Of a DNA stretch of 64,000 bases, positions 41,099 through 49,794 are shown piece by piece (the stretch's first letter is position 1; each line of letters starts with the position of its first letter). The DNA is taken from positions 62,001 through 126,000 of the forward strand of contig NZ_CP039934.1 in assembly GCF_009792295.1 (NCBI RefSeq). Reading direction: 5' to 3'. Source of the DNA: Myroides fluvii. Lineage in GTDB: Bacteria > Bacteroidota > Bacteroidia > Flavobacteriales > Flavobacteriaceae. The position numbers were made by a program, and so were the translations under genes. The notes below the pieces were generated by a model. The model was not told the origin of the DNA, ran no database searches, and worked only from the letters and a program-made list of their open reading frames with translations.

Positions 41099-42448
41099 TT
41101 GTACGCAGTTTTAGATATAGAGACCACAGGTGGTCAGTTTAATGAAGAAGGGATAACCGAGATTGCCATTTATAAATTTGATGGTCATCAAATCGTTGAC
41201 CAACTCATTAGCTTAGTAAATCCCGAAAAAGAAATACAACCCTTCGTTGTCAAACTAACGGGGATCAATAGCGCTATGCTACGCCTAGCACCTAAATTTC
41301 ACGAATTAGCTAAACGCATTATCGAAATGACAGAAGATTGTGTACTTGTTGCTCATAACGCTGCTTTTGATTATCGCGTATTGCGCAATGAGTTTAGTCG
41401 TTTGGGCTATGATTTTAAAAAAGACACCCTGTGTACGGTTGAGCTCGCTCAAAAACTATTACCTGAAATGCCGTCGTATAGCTTGGGAAAATTAGTGCGT
41501 AACTTGGGCATTCCCTTGGCTGATCGACACCGTGCTTATGGTGATGCACTCGCAACCCTAAAACTCTTTCAATTACTCTTATCCAAAGACACCGAAAAAA
41601 CAATTCTAACAAGTATGATTAAGTCTGATATTAAAACAGGACTTAATCCCAAGTTTTTTGACATTACAGATAACCTCCCTACTTCTGTGGGTATTTATTA
41701 TATTCACAACGAAGAAGGCGTGATTATTTACATTGGTAAAAGTCGCAACATCAAGAAGAAAATCATGCAGCACTTTACCAATAATTCGGTGCTATTCAAA
41801 AAGGTACAAAAGGAAACCTATACGGTTACTTTTGAGAAAACGGGAACTGAATTAATTGCTATTTTAAAAGAAGCAGAAGAGGTTCTTTTAAATAAGCCTA
41901 AATACAACAGGGTGACCAAAAAGGGAATCTTCCCCTACTCCCTCTATATTAAAACAAACCTACAAGGGTATTTTTATTTTAGTTTAGAAAAAACCGATGG
42001 CCGCAAGAAAAATCACATGGCTTTTACCTCTTTGGCAGAGGGAAGAAAATTCGTAGATAAAATTACAGCGGATTTTGAACCTCCTTTTTATGTAGAAGTA
42101 CTCCATGAAAAAAAATCAAAAAAAGTTACAGAAGAAACTTTTTGTACTACATTTGATATTGCTTTCAAAGAATATAATACACTATTACTTAATCTATTAC
42201 AAAATTACGACCTAGATGAAGGCAATGTATTGATTCTCGATAAAGGACGTACTATCAACGAAAGAAGTGCCGTTGTCATAGAAAGCGGTAAATTATTAGG
42301 CTATTGTTTTTACGATTTGAATTATCAAATCAACGACCCTGCTAGAATTGCAGCAAACCTTACGCCTATTACTTTTCACCGCAACAACAGAAATATTATA
42401 CTCAATTATTTGAATAAGAAAGCTGGTTATAAATTAATCCATTATTAA
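41099..42448 (+). CDS. Exonuclease-GIY-YIG nuclease fusion
   Basis: 449 residues. The N-terminal domain (about 1-165) is a DEDDh DnaQ-like 3'-5' exonuclease: Exo I in LDIETTGG, Exo II in LVAHNAAFDYRVLRNE, Exo III in HRAYGDALATLKL. Residues about 195-275 are a GIY-YIG endonuclease domain (SVGIYYIHNEEGVIIYIGKSRNIKKKI). The C-terminal 170 residues match the tail seen in similar fusions. The fusion is related to Cho/UvrC-like proteins and to the epsilon-subunit of DNA polymerase III family; a repair role is inferred. The first codon is TTG at 41099; it gives the family start MYAVLDIETTGG and no ATG fits. Confidence 0.9.
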   Translation: MYAVLDIETTGGQFNEEGITEIAIYKFDGHQIVDQLISLVNPEKEIQPFVVKLTGINSAMLRLAPKFHELAKRIIEMTEDCVLVAHNAAFDYRVLRNEFSRLGYDFKKDTLCTVELAQKLLPEMPSYSLGKLVRNLGIPLADRHRAYGDALATLKLFQLLLSKDTEKTILTSMIKSDIKTGLNPKFFDITDNLPTSVGIYYIHNEEGVIIYIGKSRNIKKKIMQHFTNNSVLFKKVQKETYTVTFEKTGTELIAILKEAEEVLLNKPKYNRVTKKGIFPYSLYIKTNLQGYFYFSLEKTDGRKKNHMAFTSLAEGRKFVDKITADFEPPFYVEVLHEKKSKKVTEETFCTTFDIAFKEYNTLLLNLLQNYDLDEGNVLILDKGRTINERSAVVIESGKLLGYCFYDLNYQINDPARIAANLTPITFHRNNRNIILNYLNKKAGYKLIHY

Positions 42449-42459
42449 AAGTATATACG

Positions 42460-43314
42460 TTGAGACGCAGACTAAAAAATAAGTGGGATATTCTGAAACA
42501 GAAGATTTATATCATCATCTATGGTTCTAATACTTTTGCGGGTAAACTATTCGATTTAGTTTTACTAGCCGTGATTCTATTGAGTGTGATTTTGGTTATG
42601 TTGGAGTCGATTGAAAGCTACGACATGAAGCATCACACCCTATTGAAAGTATTAGAATGGGTGATTACTATTTTCTTTACGATTGAATACATCTTGCGGA
42701 TTATCTGCAACAAACAACCGCTAAAGTATATTTTTAGCTTTTATGGTATTGTCGATTTAATCTCGATTATGCCGATGTATTTGTCGTTCTTCGTTTCGGA
42801 TTTAGGTGTTTTATCTGTCGTTCGAGCCCTGCGTTTACTGCGCTTATTTGGTATTTTAAATCTCGTCCCTTATATTGGACAAGAGTCAAACTTAAAACTC
42901 GCCATCAAAGCCAGTCGAACAAAAATCATTGTTTTTATCTACTTTATTGTCGTGGTTTCTATTTTATTAGGCGCTTTAATGTATGTAATTGAAGGAAAAG
43001 ACAATGGTTTTACGAGTATTCCGAGAAGTATCTATTGGTGTATTGTAACCCTAACCACAGTGGGATATGGAGATATTGCACCCCAGACGACTATCGGACA
43101 GATGATTGCTTCGTTTATTATGATTATGGGATACGGTATTATTGCCGTTCCGACTGGAATTGTAACCGCTGAATTTACCAGTTTAAAGCGCAATAAGAGC
43201 ATTGACGCTAGACGAAGAAGAACGTGTTCTTCTTGTACAACAACAATTTATGATGATGACGCAAATTATTGTTATAATTGCGGCCAAAAATTAGGAGATG
43301 TCTTTACCCGATAA
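42460..43314 (+). CDS. Voltage-gated-type potassium channel with zinc-ribbon tail
   Basis: 284 residues. Six membrane helices are seen from about residue 28 to 225, with the arginine-rich S4-like stretch VVRALRLLRLFGIL and the selectivity filter TLTTVGYGDIAPQT. The C-terminal 40 residues contain RRRTCSSCTTTIYDDDANYCYNCGQKL, i.e. CxxC...CxxC, a zinc ribbon on the cytoplasmic side. The channel is of the KvAP/Kch 6TM class. The start is TTG 42460 giving MRRRLKNKW; an ATG alternative is not in frame nearby. The last 17 bases overlap the start of miaA, suggesting translational coupling. Confidence 0.85.
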   Translation: MRRRLKNKWDILKQKIYIIIYGSNTFAGKLFDLVLLAVILLSVILVMLESIESYDMKHHTLLKVLEWVITIFFTIEYILRIICNKQPLKYIFSFYGIVDLISIMPMYLSFFVSDLGVLSVVRALRLLRLFGILNLVPYIGQESNLKLAIKASRTKIIVFIYFIVVVSILLGALMYVIEGKDNGFTSIPRSIYWCIVTLTTVGYGDIAPQTTIGQMIASFIMIMGYGIIAVPTGIVTAEFTSLKRNKSIDARRRRTCSSCTTTIYDDDANYCYNCGQKLGDVFTR

Positions 43315-44218
43315 TACCCATTATTTACTCGTCGTTATTGGCCCAACCGCCATCGGAAAAACGGCTCTAGCTATTCAATTAGCTCAACATTTTCAATGTG
43401 AAATTCTATCCTGTGATAGCCGTCAGTTCTTTAAAGAAATGACGCTGGGTACTGCAGTGCCTTCCAAAGAGGAACTAGCAGCAGTGCCACATCACTTTAT
43501 TCAACATATCAGTATTGAGGATTCCTATTCGGTTGGGGATTTTGAACGCGATGCCATGGCGCATTTAGACCGCTTATTTCAACAAAATAAGGTTCAAGTG
43601 ATGGTTGGTGGATCCGGTTTATACGTCAATGCCATCTTAGAAGGATTGGATGAGTTTCCGGATATTGATCCTCGCATACGCGAAGAACTCAACCAAGCGT
43701 TAGAAGAAAAAGGCTTGCCTTACCTTCAAGAGAAATTAAGAGAACTAGACCCGGTACACTATAAAAAAGTGGCGCTAGACAACCCTCAACGTGTCACTCG
43801 CGCGTTGGAGGTATCGATCGGCACAGGACAACCCTATTCTAGTTTTTTAGCAAAGAAAAAGGTCAAGCGCAACTTTGTTCCTATCGTTATTGGATTAGAA
43901 GCACCCCGTGAGATTATGTACGAGCGCATCAACAAACGCGTAGACCTTATGCTGGAAGCGGGCCTAGTAGAAGAAGTGAAGGCCTTGATTCCCCATCAAA
44001 CATTAAATGCCTTACAAACAGTAGGCTATCGCGAGCTCTTCCATTATTTAAATGGCAATGGAACACTCGAAGAAGCTGTAGAAGAAATTAAAAAGAATAC
44101 GCGTCGTTTTGCCAAGAGACAAATTACTTGGTTCAAACGAACACCAAATGCTACTTGGTATGGGTATCAAACCGATCCAGAACGCATTATTACCGATATT
44201 ACCCAGCAACTAAACTAA
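43298..44218 (+). CDS. miaA: tRNA dimethylallyltransferase
   Basis: 306 residues. Transfers a dimethylallyl group to A37 of tRNAs that read U-starting codons (including tRNA-Tyr). Motifs: P-loop VIGPTAIGKTALAIQLA, the base-recognition segment ILSCDSRQFFKEMTLGTAVPSKEE, VMVGGSGLYVNAILEGLD, NPQRVTRALEV and the final LQTVGYRELFHYLNGNGTLEEAVEEIKKNTRRFAKRQITWFKR. Start ATG 43298 overlaps the channel gene by 17 bases. The preceding TTAGGAG is one of the few Shine-Dalgarno-like sites in the window. Normal length, nothing missing. Confidence 0.96.
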   Translation: MSLPDNTHYLLVVIGPTAIGKTALAIQLAQHFQCEILSCDSRQFFKEMTLGTAVPSKEELAAVPHHFIQHISIEDSYSVGDFERDAMAHLDRLFQQNKVQVMVGGSGLYVNAILEGLDEFPDIDPRIREELNQALEEKGLPYLQEKLRELDPVHYKKVALDNPQRVTRALEVSIGTGQPYSSFLAKKKVKRNFVPIVIGLEAPREIMYERINKRVDLMLEAGLVEEVKALIPHQTLNALQTVGYRELFHYLNGNGTLEEAVEEIKKNTRRFAKRQITWFKRTPNATWYGYQTDPERIITDITQQLN

Positions 44219-44224
44219 TCAATT

Positions 44225-44965
44225 ATGCCCATTTCTGACCAATTCACCTCTATTCACCAACAGTCCTATGAAATTGACTTCTTTGCATGCTCTCCTTCTG
44301 GACATCTGAAATGGGTGGATTTATGTAAACTCATTCAAAGCGTTTCGGCAGATCACTCGGTACTTGGCGGAATTAGTTTTTGGGATTTAAAAGAACACAA
44401 CCAAGCGTGGGTACTCAGTAAATTTCGAATCGAAAAAAAAGCAGAACTTCCAAAATGGCAGGATAAGATTACCATTAGCACTTGGATTGAACGCTTGGAT
44501 GGTGTACGCTCTATCCGAAATTTCGAAGTTTACCTTGGGGAGCAACTCATTGCAATTGCTTCTTCTCTATGGGTAATCATCAATACAGAACGCCGTAGAC
44601 CTGAGCTCATTGCACTACCACACGAACACTTTATTAAATACACAGATAAAAAAGTAACTCAAGCAGCGTTTGCGAAACTACACAAAGGTGCCTATCATAC
44701 AATTGACCAACTCCGCGTGAAGCTCTCGGATTTGGATATGGTGAAACACGTAACGAATATCAAATACCTTGAATGGTGTATTGATGCTGCCTTTGCCTGC
44801 CAACAAGCTGTGGATAAAATACAAGTAATTGACATGCATTTCTTAAAAGAAACCCGTATCAATGACACCTGTGAGGTTCAATTCTTACAAGAAAATCAAC
44901 AACTACACTACCAAATTTGTGTAGAGAATGTGGTTCATTTCTACTGCTTGATGGAAGTGGAATAG
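44225..44965 (+). CDS. Acyl-ACP thioesterase
   Basis: 246 residues with two hotdog domains. The first has the family start SYEIDFFACSPSGHLKWVDLCKLIQSVSADHS and WVLSKFRIEKKAELPKWQDKITISTWIERLDGVRSIRNFEV. The second contains KLSDLDMVKHVTNIKYLEWCIDA, with Asn/His catalytic-type residues in HVTNIKYLEW. It releases fatty acids from acyl carrier protein. Bacterial members of the plant-FatA/B-like family set chain length of lipid precursors. Last gene of the operon starting at 39178 and 7 bases after miaA. The stop codon is followed by a heptamer array and a terminator. Confidence 0.85.
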   Translation: MPISDQFTSIHQQSYEIDFFACSPSGHLKWVDLCKLIQSVSADHSVLGGISFWDLKEHNQAWVLSKFRIEKKAELPKWQDKITISTWIERLDGVRSIRNFEVYLGEQLIAIASSLWVIINTERRRPELIALPHEHFIKYTDKKVTQAAFAKLHKGAYHTIDQLRVKLSDLDMVKHVTNIKYLEWCIDAAFACQQAVDKIQVIDMHFLKETRINDTCEVQFLQENQQLHYQICVENVVHFYCLMEVE

Positions 44966-44993
44966 ATTGTGTATTGTAAAGATCAACGAACGT

Positions 44994-45140
44994 CAACAAT
45001 CAACCAACAACAATCAACAAACAACAATCAACCAACAACAATCAACCAACAACAATCAACCAACAACAATCAACCAACAACAAACAACAATCAACAAACA
45101 ACAATCAACAAACAACAAACAACAAACAACAAACAACCGA
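44994..45140. repeat. Heptanucleotide array, 21 units (CAACAAT family)
   Basis: Twenty-one uninterrupted 7-base units: CAACAAT, CAACCAA and CAACAAA in mixed order, ending with CAACCGA. CAAC is invariant in every unit. It starts 29 bases behind the thioesterase stop codon and is followed by the terminator at 45144. Confidence 0.95.
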
Positions 45141-45143
45141 TAA

Positions 45144-45179
45144 CAAAAAAAGGATAAACTTTAGTTTATCCTTTTTTTT
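45144..45179. terminator. Terminator behind the thioesterase operon
   Basis: AAAGGATAAACT/AGTTTATCCTTT stem, A7 before and T8 after, placed between two heptamer arrays; usable on both strands, also for glyA copy 2. Confidence 0.85.
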
Positions 45180-45215
45180 ATCCTTGATGTAATTATCTTA
45201 TTCAGAAAATCTTCC

Positions 45216-45257
45216 GTTAACTGTTAACTGATTACTGTTAACTGATTACTGTTTACC
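45216..45257. repeat. Heptanucleotide array, 6 units, overlapping the glyA stop codon
   Basis: Units GTTAACT, GTTAACT, GATTACT, GTTAACT, GATTACT and GTTTACC. The last unit contains the stop codon of the glyA gene read on the minus strand (45253-45255). Same family as 23682-23849. Confidence 0.85.
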
Positions 45258-46527
45258 AAACAAACATCGGGCGTTCCGCCATCATTTCGTTTACTTGATC
45301 TGCTACTTCTTCGATTACGTCTTCGTTGGTGTGATCCATAATTACTCTATCGATTAAAGCAACGATTGTTTCCATATCTGCTTCTTTCAATCCTCTAGTA
45401 GTAATTGCGGGTGTTCCAATGCGAATACCTGAAGTTACGAATGGCGATTTGTCATCAAATGGCACCATGTTTTTATTTACTGTAATTTCAGCTTTTACTA
45501 ACGCTTGTTCTGCGTCTTTTCCTGAAATATTTTTGTTTCTCAAGTCGATCAGCATCATGTGGTTATCTGTTCCTCCCGAGATGATGTTATATCCTCTTTT
45601 CACGAATGCATCTGCCATTGCTTTTGCATTTTTCTGTACTTGTAACATATAAGTAAAGAACTCATCCGTTAATGCTTCACCAAAAGCTACTGCTTTAGCA
45701 GCGATGATGTGCATCAATGGTCCCCCTTGGTTTCCAGGGAATACAGCGCTATCCAACAAAGCAGACATCATGCGTACTTCTCCTTTTGGTGTTGTTAAAC
45801 CGAAAGGGTTAGGGAAATCTTTTCCAATCATGATCATTCCTCCACGTGGTCCACGCAATGTTTTGTGTGTCGTTGTCGTAATGATATGACAATGAGGCAC
45901 TGGGTCATTCATCAATCCTTTAGCGATTAATCCCGCTGGGTGAGCAATGTCAGCCATCAATAAAGCTCCTACGCTATCCGCAATTTCTCTAAAGCGTTTG
46001 AAGTCCATATCACGAGAATAAGCAGAAGCACCAGCAATAATTAACTGTGGCATTTCTTTTTTCGCTATTTCTGCGATTTTATCGTAATTTAATAATCCTG
46101 TTTCTTGCTCTACTCCGTAAAATACTGGATTGTACAATTTTCCAGAGAAGTTCACTGGTGATCCATGGGTTAAGTGTCCACCATGCGATAAATCAAATCC
46201 TAAGATTTTATCACCTGGTTTTAAACAAGCAGACAAAACAGCTGTATTCGCTTGTGATCCAGAGTGAGGTTGAACATTCACGTATTCAGCACCAAAAAGA
46301 GCTTTTGCGCGGTCAATAGCAATTTGCTCTACTACGTCTACTACTTCACATCCTCCATAGTAGCGCTTGTTTGGATAACCTTCTGCGTATTTATTCGTTA
46401 AACAAGATCCGGCTGCTTCCATCGTTTGTTCACTTACAAAGTTTTCAGAGGCAATTAGCTCAAGACCGTGTACTTGTCTATCCCCTTCTTCTACGATTAA
46501 GTCGAAAATTTCTGTATCTCTTCTCAT
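45253..46527 (-). CDS. glyA: Serine hydroxymethyltransferase (copy 2)
   Basis: 424 residues, full length. Motifs match copy 1: [63 protein letters not shown] and the PLP Lys in [14 protein letters not shown] (about residue 226). Compared with copy 1 it differs mostly at surface positions. In most Flavobacteria one glyA is next to the fumarylacetoacetase gene, as here (divergent, 46640), which makes this the more likely ancestral copy. The promoter has TACATTTG on the minus strand about 30 bases upstream of ATG 46527. The stop codon lies inside a heptamer unit. Confidence 0.95.
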   Translation of the reverse strand: MRRDTEIFDLIVEEGDRQVHGLELIASENFVSEQTMEAAGSCLTNKYAEGYPNKRYYGGCEVVDVVEQIAIDRAKALFGAEYVNVQPHSGSQANTAVLSACLKPGDKILGFDLSHGGHLTHGSPVNFSGKLYNPVFYGVEQETGLLNYDKIAEIAKKEMPQLIIAGASAYSRDMDFKRFREIADSVGALLMADIAHPAGLIAKGLMNDPVPHCHIITTTTHKTLRGPRGGMIMIGKDFPNPFGLTTPKGEVRMMSALLDSAVFPGNQGGPLMHIIAAKAVAFGEALTDEFFTYMLQVQKNAKAMADAFVKRGYNIISGGTDNHMMLIDLRNKNISGKDAEQALVKAEITVNKNMVPFDDKSPFVTSGIRIGTPAITTRGLKEADMETIVALIDRVIMDHTNEDVIEEVADQVNEMMAERPMFVW

Positions 46528-46639
46528 CTGAATTGTATATTTCGTTAAATTGACCTCAAATGTACAAAATTCGTTTGTTAATTTGCCCTATAATTATATA
46601 TTTGATTAAACTATTCATTCAATTAATTAAGCAATAAAT

Positions 46640-47926
46640 ATGATGATTACGGCAAATGATCCGAAAAGAGAATCCTGGTTAGAAGTTCAAACACAATCGG
46701 ACTTCCCTATCCAAAATATTCCTTTTGGGGTTTTTATTACGAAAGATGATATTGTAACAATTGGAACTCGTATTGGCGATTATGCCATCGATTTAAGTGC
46801 TTTACAAATGTTAGGGTATTTAAAGGGAATCGAATTGACGGATGATGTCTTTTTACAGGATAATCTCAATGATTTTATCTCTAGCGGAAAGAAAACATGG
46901 CGTGCAGTTCGAAATAGAATCGCTGATATTTTCGACAAAGCAGATCCAACCTTACAAAACAACGCTAAACACCGAGAAGCGGTTATCTTTAAAATAGAGG
47001 AAGTAGAAATGCAATTACCGGTCTATATTGGTGATTATACCGATTTTTACTCGAGTAAAGAACACGCTACTAACGTGGGTAAAATGTTCCGAGATCCGGC
47101 CAATGCTTTATTGCCCAATTGGCTTCACATTCCGGTCGGCTATCACGGTAGAAGTTCGACGGTTATTCCATCTGGCATCAACGTCAAGCGCCCCATGGGG
47201 CAAACCTTGCCAAAAGGAGAATCTCAACCCGTATTTGGACCTTCAAAGCGCATTGACTTTGAATTAGAGACTGCCTTTATTACAACGGATGCCAACCTAT
47301 TTGGTGAGAGTATTCCCGTTGATGAAGCAGAAGATCACATCTTTGGTATGGTTTTATTAAACGACTGGAGTGCTCGCGATATTCAAACATGGGAATATGT
47401 TCCACTAGGTCCCTTCCTATCTAAAAACTTCGCTACGTCTATCTCTCCTTGGGTGATTACCCTAGATGCACTAGAGCCTTTTAGAGTGGCTAGTCCTAAA
47501 CAAGACCCTACACCTCTACCGTATTTACAACAAACAGGAGATAAAACCTTTGATATCAACTTAGAAGTATACCTACAACCAGAAAACGGAAAAGATACCT
47601 TGATTTGCGAATCCAACTTCAAGTATTTATACTGGACAATGAGTCAACAATTGGCCCATCACACCATCAATGGTTGTAAAATAAACGCGGGAGATTTAAT
47701 GGGATCGGGAACAATCTCGGGTCCAACCCCAAATAGCTTTGGTTCTTTATTAGAACTAACGTGGGCGGGGACAAATCCATTAACCTTAGAAGAGGGCACT
47801 ACACGTACCTTCATCGAAGATTACGATACGATTACCATGAAAGGATATTGTCAAAACGACGACATTCGCATCGGCTTCGGAGAAGTAAGAAGTATGCTAC
47901 TACCGGATACAGCAACAATGAAATAA
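46640..47926 (+). CDS. fahA: Fumarylacetoacetase
   Basis: 428 residues. Hydrolyses fumarylacetoacetate to fumarate and acetoacetate, the last step of tyrosine and phenylalanine breakdown. The family sections are clear: FPIQNIPFGVFI near the N-terminus, YTDFYSSKEHATNVGKMFRDP with the metal/catalytic Asp and His, PVGYHGRSSTVIPSG, FELETAFIT and MVLLNDWSARDIQTWEYVPLGPFLSKNFATSISPWV. Length matches the two-domain eukaryotic-type enzyme. It shares an upstream region with the divergent glyA copy 2. A strong terminator follows. Confidence 0.95.
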   Translation: MMITANDPKRESWLEVQTQSDFPIQNIPFGVFITKDDIVTIGTRIGDYAIDLSALQMLGYLKGIELTDDVFLQDNLNDFISSGKKTWRAVRNRIADIFDKADPTLQNNAKHREAVIFKIEEVEMQLPVYIGDYTDFYSSKEHATNVGKMFRDPANALLPNWLHIPVGYHGRSSTVIPSGINVKRPMGQTLPKGESQPVFGPSKRIDFELETAFITTDANLFGESIPVDEAEDHIFGMVLLNDWSARDIQTWEYVPLGPFLSKNFATSISPWVITLDALEPFRVASPKQDPTPLPYLQQTGDKTFDINLEVYLQPENGKDTLICESNFKYLYWTMSQQLAHHTINGCKINAGDLMGSGTISGPTPNSFGSLLELTWAGTNPLTLEEGTTRTFIEDYDTITMKGYCQNDDIRIGFGEVRSMLLPDTATMK

Positions 47927-47928
47927 GT

Positions 47929-47962
47929 AAAAAAGGATTTCTCTAGCGAGAAATCCTTTTTT
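47929..47962. terminator. Terminator of fahA
   Basis: AAAAGGATTTCTC/GAGAAATCCTTTT stem, 4-base loop, T-rich tail. Confidence 0.9.
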
Positions 47963-47963
47963 A

Positions 47964-47998
47964 GTTAACCGTTGACGGTTGACAGTTAACGGTTAAAT
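47964..47998. repeat. Heptanucleotide array, 5 units (GTTRACN)
   Basis: GTTAACC, GTTGACG, GTTGACA, GTTAACG and the diverged GTTAAAT, directly after the fahA terminator. Two CAACAAA units occur separately at 48099-48112. Confidence 0.8.
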
Positions 47999-48219
47999 TT
48001 TCTGATTTAAGAATACATATTCTTTAATCGATAATCTATCGAAAAAGCAACTTACGAAAAAGCGAAAAAGCAAATCTCCTCTCCTCATCGCCTTCCCACA
48101 ACAAACAACAAACAAAAAAGCAATCTCACTTATAAAAAAACTCTTTTGTAAAACCCGTCAATCTGCTTCCATAAATCAGGTCTTTTTTGTACTTTTACTT
48201 TCTAATTCGTACAAGAGCT

Positions 48220-48903
48220 ATGTCACAAGTAATTTTATCTTTAACGGGGGTAAATATTTACCAAAACAAACACCAAGTTTTATCTAATGTAAACTTAGAG
48301 GTGAACAAAGGTGAATTCCTTTATATTATTGGTAAAACAGGAGCAGGAAAAAGTAGTTTCATGAAAATGCTCTATGCGGATTTAGCTTTAACTGAGGGGG
48401 AAGGTACCATTGTTGACTATGATTTAAAACAGTTAAAAGAAAAGGATATTCCTTACTTACGTCGTTCGTTAGGCATTGTGTTTCAGGATTTTAAATTACT
48501 ACCTGACCGCGATGTGTACGGCAATTTACAATTTGCTTTAAGAGCCACTGGATGGGGAGAACAAGAAGCCATTGACAGACGCATTCAAGAAGTATTGGAG
48601 CGCGTGGGTATGTTGTCTCATTTGAAGAAAATGCCACACCAACTTTCGGGTGGAGAACAACAGCGTATTGCTATCGCCCGTGCTCTATTAAATGATCCTG
48701 ATTTGATTTTAGCGGATGAGCCTACAGGAAACTTAGACCCTCAAACCAGCTCAGAAGTAATGGAGCTATTGCTAGAAATCAATAAAAATGGCCGTACGAT
48801 TATCATGGTCACGCATGATTATGCTCTACTGTTGAAATATCCAGCAAAGACCTTAAAATGCGACGATGGTTCACTGTTTGAAGTGATTCACCGCACCTCA
48901 TAA
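48220..48903 (+). CDS. ftsE: ABC transporter ATP-binding protein (FtsE-like)
   Basis: 227 residues from ATG 48220. Walker [11 protein letters not shown]-loop [20 protein letters not shown], signature LSGGEQQR, Walker [14 protein letters not shown] and switch His in VTHDYALL. The [15 protein letters not shown] pattern is typical of FtsE, which with FtsX links cell division to peptidoglycan hydrolases. No ftsX is adjacent; in Bacteroidota the two genes are often apart. An extended frame upstream (from 48187) starts with a hydrophobic stretch and is unlikely. Next gene, a glycosyltransferase, begins 7 bases downstream, so they may be co-transcribed. Confidence 0.85.
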   Translation: MSQVILSLTGVNIYQNKHQVLSNVNLEVNKGEFLYIIGKTGAGKSSFMKMLYADLALTEGEGTIVDYDLKQLKEKDIPYLRRSLGIVFQDFKLLPDRDVYGNLQFALRATGWGEQEAIDRRIQEVLERVGMLSHLKKMPHQLSGGEQQRIAIARALLNDPDLILADEPTGNLDPQTSSEVMELLLEINKNGRTIIMVTHDYALLLKYPAKTLKCDDGSLFEVIHRTS

Positions 48904-48909
48904 TCACGC

Positions 48910-49794
48910 ATGTTATCTATTGTTATACCTGTTTATAATTACAATATTCTACCTTTAGTAGAGCAATTACATCGAGAAGCATTTTCTTTGAACATTCCTT
49001 TTGAATTATTGGTTTGTGACGATGCCTCCACTCAGGTATATCATCCAGAGCAACTCGAAGCTTTTCCTTATTTACGTTGGTTTTCAAATCCTGTAAATCA
49101 ACACGTTGCTTATACTCGTAATCGCTTGCTGAAAACGGCACAATACCCGTGGGTCTTACTCCTAGATGCGGATGTTATGCCTGTCTCTACTACCTTTATT
49201 CAGCAGTACCTCGAGCAACGAAACAAGGGCTATTTTTTTCAGGGTGGGTTTACTTACCCTCTTTCTACTGCTTCAACTAAGCGTTCCTTGCGCTTCGTTT
49301 ATGGTTCTGAAATAGAACAACACAAACACCTGCATTCGTGCTGTAATCTCTTTTTTAATCAGCGGGAATTGCAACTTCAGTTCGATGAGGAAATTACCGA
49401 ATATGGTTATGAGGATACCCTATTTTTCTTCGCTTTACAAAAGAGAGGAATTGACGTTACCCGCCTGAATAATCCCGTGATTCACCACAGCACCGAAAGC
49501 AATCAAACCTATTTGAATCGCAGTACACAAGCTTGTTGGGGCTTAGCCCAATTAGTTGAACAAGGCAAGATCAAAACAGCAGAAGTACAATTGAGTCGAG
49601 TGTATAGCCAACTAGAAAAAGCTCGTATATCTCCTCTTTTATATGGTATTAATTGGCTTTTGAAGCGCCCTATTCAACGCAATCTCCTGGGTAAAAATCC
49701 GTCTATGCCTGTGTTTAAACTTTTCAAATTACTTGAATTTCACAAAGCTAAGGTAGCGATTCGAAAAAGTAAATCCACTGCTGTAACACCTTAG
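48910..49794 (+). CDS. Family 2 glycosyltransferase
   Basis: 294 residues. GT-A fold with start LSIVIPVYNYNILPLVEQL, nucleotide-sugar region ELLVCDDAS and the metal-binding DxD-type VLLLDADVMP (about residue 80). A mid part with GSEIEQHKHLHSCCNLFFNQRELQLQFDEEITEYGYEDTLFFFALQKRG carries the acceptor-site ED motif. It transfers a sugar from a nucleotide donor to a lipid-linked chain in the cytoplasm. First gene of the polysaccharide cluster; the last 47 bases overlap the opposite end of the next glycosyltransferase gene (read on the minus strand). Confidence 0.85.
   Translation: MLSIVIPVYNYNILPLVEQLHREAFSLNIPFELLVCDDASTQVYHPEQLEAFPYLRWFSNPVNQHVAYTRNRLLKTAQYPWVLLLDADVMPVSTTFIQQYLEQRNKGYFFQGGFTYPLSTASTKRSLRFVYGSEIEQHKHLHSCCNLFFNQRELQLQFDEEITEYGYEDTLFFFALQKRGIDVTRLNNPVIHHSTESNQTYLNRSTQACWGLAQLVEQGKIKTAEVQLSRVYSQLEKARISPLLYGINWLLKRPIQRNLLGKNPSMPVFKLFKLLEFHKAKVAIRKSKSTAVTP

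Noticed and set aside
44969-45157. 62-codon frame of Asn/Gln/Thr repeats
   Set aside because: It is a translation of the CAACAAT-type heptamer array; nothing suggests expression.
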